58,092 nt of DNA. It comes from a virus. A program made the position numbers and the translations under genes. The notes under the pieces were generated by a model. The model was not told the DNA's origin, made no database searches, and was given only the letters and a program-made list of their open reading frames with translations. The stretch is taken from positions 1 through 58,092 of IMG/VR virus record IMGVR_UViG_3300042924_003258; one strand, given 5' to 3'. This document shows positions 54,599-58,092 of this stretch, piece after piece. Within the stretch, counting starts at the first letter, position 1. Each line of letters begins with the position of its first letter.

Positions 54599-55362
54599 GA
54601 CGCCTCGCTTTCCATGAATGCTCTCACGAACGCCGCTGCGACCTGAGGCACTATCGCATTGCCGTAACCGCGCAGTCGCACCATGCCTTCGGATATCCCA
54701 TCAGACGACGCGAAAAGTCCGGGTTCGCCCATGCCCTCTCGTAGGTCCATCCATTCCGAATTGCCCATACGTGCATCCAATGCAACTGCCTGCCGGCTTT
54801 CACCCGCCTGATAGGTTGGTCGCGCTTGAACACATACCAACTTCTCCACTCTCTTGATTGCGGCGTCGGCCACCCACCACAACCGTTGTCGCATGTGCGG
54901 CGCGCCGACGCTGTGTGCGCCCAGTACGACCGCCCCGCAGGTGTAGCCAATTCCTTCCAGGTCTGCGAATACTCCATCGATCCAGCCGTGTCCAACCGCG
55001 CTCGCAACCTGCTCGCCAAAGATCGTGTCAGGTCTGCACTCGCGGACGAGCCGGAACATCTCGGGCCAGAGATGCCGCTCGTCGGCTTGGCCTTTGCGCT
55101 TGCCCGCTGCTGAGAACGGTTGACAGGGACAGGAGCCGGTCCAAACAACCCGGTCATCTGGGAATCCGGCGAGTCGCAGGGCGTAATCCCAGCCCGCAAT
55201 CCCGGCAAACAAATGCACACGCCCGTAGCCTCGCAGGTCTTCCCCTCGCAGTTCTGTGATGCTTCGCTCATCGACGACTCCATTCGTGACGTGCCCTTGC
55301 TTGCACAACTCCCGCAGCCATGCGGCGGTCTTCGCGTCCCACTCGTTATACAGCGTGGTCAT
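54595..55362 (-). CDS. DNA (cytosine-5) methyltransferase, allele 2 (255 aa)
   Basis: Shares LFAGIAGWDYAL (motif I), GSCPCQPFSAAG (motif IV) and GYGNAI (motif X) with 2358-3104. In this allele motif VI (IFGEQVASAVG) and motif VIII (HMRQRLWWVAD) are the more regular ones, and the target-recognition segment (RVEKLVCVQARPTYQAGESR) is different. It probably methylates another sequence. Start at MTTLYNEWD. Confidence 0.85.
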   Translation of the reverse strand: MTTLYNEWDAKTAAWLRELCKQGHVTNGVVDERSITELRGEDLRGYGRVHLFAGIAGWDYALRLAGFPDDRVVWTGSCPCQPFSAAGKRKGQADERHLWPEMFRLVRECRPDTIFGEQVASAVGHGWIDGVFADLEGIGYTCGAVVLGAHSVGAPHMRQRLWWVADAAIKRVEKLVCVQARPTYQAGESRQAVALDARMGNSEWMDLREGMGEPGLFASSDGISEGMVRLRGYGNAIVPQVAAAFVRAFMESEAS

Positions 55363-55652
55363 TGCTCGCTTTCCACCCTTCGCCACACCCTTGCCCGCCT
55401 GTCGCTCGCAGTCTTCCGCGTGAACATGCACAGTTCGATCTTGCACTCTTCCGCCAACTCGCCGCGTCGTGGCCGGTACGTGTTGCCGGGGATGCCAAGA
55501 GCCACCTGCCCCTCCTCGTCCGTCGCGCCGTCGTCGCCCTTGCTCGCGATGAACGCGAGGATGCGGGCGCGGTCGCTGGCTCGCTTGTCGTCGGTCTGGG
55601 ATAGCGCAGCCTCGATGCTGGTGGTTGTTCCGTTGTGGGGGGCTGTTTGCAT
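55359..55652 (-). CDS. Winged-helix-like small protein (97 aa)
   Basis: MQTAPHNGTTTSIEAALSQT; nearly identical to 3101-3391 from residue 3 on. Coupled to the methyltransferase in both copies, so the two form a unit that is kept while the target-recognition part changes. Confidence 0.65.
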   Translation of the reverse strand: MQTAPHNGTTTSIEAALSQTDDKRASDRARILAFIASKGDDGATDEEGQVALGIPGNTYRPRRGELAEECKIELCMFTRKTASDRRARVWRRVESEQ

Positions 55653-55828
55653 CACGCACGCTCCTTCCGCTTCGACTTCTTCGCAGGCTTCGTCCGGTCC
55701 CACCAGATTGCTCGCGCATCACTAATCAACGCTTTCAACACCAGCCCCCTCGCCTTCCTCGGCGTCAGGTTCGCGTGAACCACGCCGTCAATTCCAACCG
55801 TGTCAGTGCCGCGTTTCTTGGTTGCCAT
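55652..55828 (-). CDS. Hypothetical basic protein (58 aa)
   Basis: A small ORF with TGATG and TAATG overlaps on its two sides and AAAGGAG before the ATG. MATKKRGTDTVGIDGVVHAN, then KARGLVLKALISDARAIWWD and a Lys-rich end (KPAKKSKRKERA). It replaces the DUF5131 block and 4445-4675 of the other copy. Confidence 0.65.
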   Translation of the reverse strand: MATKKRGTDTVGIDGVVHANLTPRKARGLVLKALISDARAIWWDRTKPAKKSKRKERA

Positions 55829-56079
55829 TAGGCACGCTCCTTTCGCCGCCAGAGGACGCCTTCAATGTCGTTGGCCTTCTTGTTTTTTCTCTCAACCAGC
55901 CCGTTCCGCTCCATCCATCGCAACGCCTTCGAAAACTCGGACGGCTCGGCAACCTCGCCAGTAGCCACGGTCCAACGCATTCTGATGCGGGCAACATCTT
56001 GCCATTCGGTCGGCATCAGTTCGATAATCTGCCTGCTCATCTTCTGGTGTCTGCGAACCAAGGTCTTCATGCCGCTCAT
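55828..56079 (-). CDS. Small winged-helix-like protein (83 aa)
   Basis: MSGMKTLVRRHQKMSRQIIE; allele of 4675-4926 with only isolated changes (MKTL for METL). Kept in both copies directly behind the DnaA-like gene. Confidence 0.65.
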   Translation of the reverse strand: MSGMKTLVRRHQKMSRQIIELMPTEWQDVARIRMRWTVATGEVAEPSEFSKALRWMERNGLVERKNKKANDIEGVLWRRKERA

Positions 56080-56549
56080 GCTGCACACTCCCTTCGCTTG
56101 CTCGCCTCAATCTTCTTGATCGCTCTCTCACAAACACTCGCCAACCTTCGCACTTCCTCGTCGCCCGCTTCCAACCTTGCTTTGCCCCATTTGAGAGACT
56201 TGTACGCGCTGTCCCTGTTCGTTCGCCCAGCCGCCCGCGCCGCATCGTGAACGCTTGGCGTCGGGGTGATGTGCGACATCAAGGAATACTCCACAACCTT
56301 GCGTCTGGTCAAGTAGTACCGCGTCCTGCTCAGTGTGCGAAGTTCTCCCGGCTCCATGCCCATCGCATACGCGCACGCATCGACGTACTCGCGATAAGGA
56401 AACCCGTCACCACCAAACAACTCGGACCATACAGCCGCGAACTTAGTAACGTGTTCTTCGCGGTTGTTGTGGTCCATGTCGTCCCATGCACCTGGGCCTT
56501 CCAGTTTGTCAATTAGACGTTGCATGAACGCCGCCGCTGTAGTTCTCAT
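56076..56549 (-). CDS. DnaA domain IV-like DNA-binding protein, allele 2
   Basis: 157 aa. ACAYAMGMEPGELRTLSRTR, YYLTRRKVVEYSLMSHI and SVHDAARAAGRTNRDSAYKS follow the DnaA domain IV pattern, with NRDSAY at the DHTT signature. Against 4923-5378 it is the most diverged shared gene of the two copies, although the dnaB genes on one side and 4675/55828 on the other are almost identical. GGAGGACAGCGA precedes the start. Confidence 0.65.
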   Translation of the reverse strand: MRTTAAAFMQRLIDKLEGPGAWDDMDHNNREEHVTKFAAVWSELFGGDGFPYREYVDACAYAMGMEPGELRTLSRTRYYLTRRKVVEYSLMSHITPTPSVHDAARAAGRTNRDSAYKSLKWGKARLEAGDEEVRRLASVCERAIKKIEASKRRECAA

Positions 56550-57865
56550 TCGCTGTCCTCCACAACCATCCCAAACTCATTAGTTCGCAGCGTCATGCTG
56601 TCAAAGAAAAGGCCGATCTTCCTTCCGGCCCCCTTGCCGCGCCTTGCCTTCTTCACGGTTAGTACGCGGTTACATTCAGTCTTGAACGATCCGTCGTCGC
56701 CCAGAAGTGTCAATGTCTCCGGCTCCATCGCTGTCAGCCACAGCACCGTGTCAACGTGCCGCTTCCACGCCGCGCCGCCCGCCATCTCTTTGGCGTGGTC
56801 GCCCATCTTGGGGTGAATCACCACGATCAGGCTCGCGCCGTGCTTGCTCACCGCCGAGCGAAGGTCGCCCAACAGTTCCTTGTCCGCGATCCACGGCTTG
56901 TCGCTGGGTGCCGCGCTGGTGATCGGGTCCACCAGCAGCACGCGAACCCCGGCCTGAGCCTGCGAGTGGACCCATGCGGCAACCTGGTCGTACGTCGCCT
57001 CGCCCTCCGCAATTTCGTGGCAGCAGGTGCCGAACTCAGAAAGCCATTCGGCGTTGTCGGCCTGAATCTTGCGGACCCGATCAGCGTTGCGGCGTACCCA
57101 TTCAGGATCGTCCAGTTGGCTTTCGCCGACCCGCATGGCCAGCATCCGAAGCAGGTGCATAGCCCGGCCCGATTCCAGTTGCAGCATGGCGACCGATTCG
57201 CCCGCGTTGTGCATGTTCATCAGGGCTTCCGCCGCGATCATGGACTTGCCAGCCCCGGGGTCGCCGCAGAGCATCGTGATTGTGCCGGGTTGCAGGGCGT
57301 TGGTCGTGAAGTGAATGGCGTTGAACCCAGCCCACTTGACCGACCGGACGCCCCCGGCAATCGCCGCGTCGAGCGTGGCGTTGACTTCCTGCGCCGCCGA
57401 TCCCTTGCCCGACAACCGGGACGCCAGATGCCGGGACACGCGGGCGACCTTGTTGGCGAACTTGTCGATGAACTCCTGCGTGTCGGCGGTCCATTCGCCC
57501 TTCTTGGCCGCGTGGTCGATCTGGCGGGCTTCCATGACCACCGCACGGGCGGCTGCCGCCAGAAGCACTAGGCGGGCGTAATAGGCAAAATTCGTCGGGG
57601 AGGGTACCGACCCCGCCATCTGCTCCCACAAATCGATCAGAGAGGCATCCACGGCCAGCAGACGCGAAGCCAGCAGCGCGCCGTCAGCGCGCTCGCCGTA
57701 TTCCCGATATCCGCTGGCAAGAATCCCAAACATCGTCGCGTGCCTTTCGTCGTGGAAACTCTTCTCCGTCAGAACCGCCATCACTTCCGGGATGCACTTG
57801 GGGTCCAGGGCCATGCTGCCCAGCACCGCCATCTCTGCCGACAGGTCTTGCGGTACTTCATCCAC
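56546..57865 (-). CDS. dnaB: Replicative DNA helicase DnaB, copy 2 (439 aa)
   Basis: Identical in nearly all residues to 5375-6691, with Walker A GDPGAGKS and Walker B RVLLVDPIT at the same places; the C-terminus is EDSE. From 57003 to the window end no base difference to the first copy was seen. Two intact copies in one small phage genome would be unusual, which favours an assembly or strain-variant explanation. Confidence 0.9.
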   Translation of the reverse strand: MDEVPQDLSAEMAVLGSMALDPKCIPEVMAVLTEKSFHDERHATMFGILASGYREYGERADGALLASRLLAVDASLIDLWEQMAGSVPSPTNFAYYARLVLLAAAARAVVMEARQIDHAAKKGEWTADTQEFIDKFANKVARVSRHLASRLSGKGSAAQEVNATLDAAIAGGVRSVKWAGFNAIHFTTNALQPGTITMLCGDPGAGKSMIAAEALMNMHNAGESVAMLQLESGRAMHLLRMLAMRVGESQLDDPEWVRRNADRVRKIQADNAEWLSEFGTCCHEIAEGEATYDQVAAWVHSQAQAGVRVLLVDPITSAAPSDKPWIADKELLGDLRSAVSKHGASLIVVIHPKMGDHAKEMAGGAAWKRHVDTVLWLTAMEPETLTLLGDDGSFKTECNRVLTVKKARRGKGAGRKIGLFFDSMTLRTNEFGMVVEDSE

Positions 57866-58092
57866 TGCCCACCCCCATCGCCCTGTCCTTGGCGCGTTCC
57901 CGCCGCAGGTACGCCGAGAACTCTTCCCGCTCCTGCTGCGTCATGGGTGGTGGCTTGGGTGTGTCGTCGTCGTCGTCCGAAACGAGCGGGGTTTCCCACC
58001 GGGACTGGTTCAGGTACGTTTCCGCGTTGGGCACGAACTGCTGGCCCTGCTTCTGCCACTGCTCGGATTGGGACATGGCCCGGACGTGGCCG
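57858..58092 (-). CDS. Replication initiator, second copy, 5' part beyond edge
   Basis: Encodes the last 77 residues of the O-like initiator (MSQSEQWQKQGQQFVPNAET, LNQSRWETPLVSDDDDDTPK). The window stops before the region that holds the iterons in the first copy. Confidence 0.85.
   Translation of the reverse strand, partial: GHVRAMSQSEQWQKQGQQFVPNAETYLNQSRWETPLVSDDDDDTPKPPPMTQQEREEFSAYLRRERAKDRAMGVGSG

Larger units (their letters stand above)
53592..58092. repeat. Right copy of the large diverged direct repeat
   Basis: Second allele of 1-6918. It has the same gene order (small genes, cytosine methyltransferase, winged-helix-like gene, KERA gene, DnaA-like gene, dnaB, initiator 3' end), but some genes are replaced and others are missing. 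Position 53592 aligns with position 1, so the left edge of the window lies exactly inside the gene that is complete here at 53519-53725. Confidence 0.9.

Noticed and set aside
1-58092. Terminal direct repeats of a T7-type linear genome as explanation of the repeated ends
   Set aside because: True terminal repeats are kept identical; these copies differ in gene content and sequence over most of their length.

Overview
The window is a tailed-phage genome of T7-like (podovirus) build, apparently a temperate one. It carries a single-subunit RNA polymerase, a T7-order head and tail cluster (portal, scaffold, capsid, tail tube proteins A and B, internal virion proteins, terminase) and a tyrosine integrase with a small excisionase-like gene. 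Replication and recombination genes are of a different style: a lambda-O-like initiator, DnaB helicase, a DnaA-domain-IV-like protein, SSB, and a RecE/RecT-like pair. I found no DNA polymerase or primase gene, so the phage probably uses the host replisome. A tail-spike gene begins with two calcium-loop repeats of dockerin type I, a domain common in Planctomycetota. With the high G+C, this makes a planctomycete (perhaps Phycisphaerae-like) host the best guess, but it is an inference.

Layout. Nearly every gene is on the minus strand, in tightly coupled operons with ATGA, GTGA or TGATG overlaps. The exception is a four-gene plus-strand cassette at 18.85-19.82 kb. 1-6.9 kb: small genes, a cytosine methyltransferase, a DUF5131 three-Cys protein, the DnaA-like protein, DnaB and the end of the initiator gene. 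6.7-9.8 kb: initiator (with an 11-bp iteron array inside it), SSB, RecT-like and RecE-like proteins. 9.9-18.0 kb: integrase and excisionase, a SAR-type lytic transglycosylase and about 20 small accessory genes, many set off singly by GC-rich hairpins. 18.0-18.85 kb: a divergent control region with a good sigma70 promoter firing leftward and about 700 nt of T-poor sequence without convincing genes. 19.8-49.2 kb: late genes, read right to left from portal to terminase and a metallophosphoesterase, with a lysis cluster and tail spikes in the middle. 49.3-53.7 kb: RNA polymerase and small early genes, including a Holliday-junction-resolvase-like nuclease.

The last 4.5 kb (53592-58092) is a diverged second copy of the first 6.9 kb (1-6918). 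The last 1.09 kb looks identical by eye, but gene content differs to the left of that. The simplest reading is a contig that ran round a circular map and closed on a second strain variant. The two alternative circles would be about 53.59 kb and 51.17 kb. On either circle, leftward transcription from 18.0 kb would run through the accessory, recombination, replication, RNA polymerase and late genes in turn, and meet the plus-strand cassette head-on near 19.8 kb. The control region would thus sit between the end of the late genes and the start of the early ones, as expected for a lysogeny switch, although no CI-like repressor was recognised.
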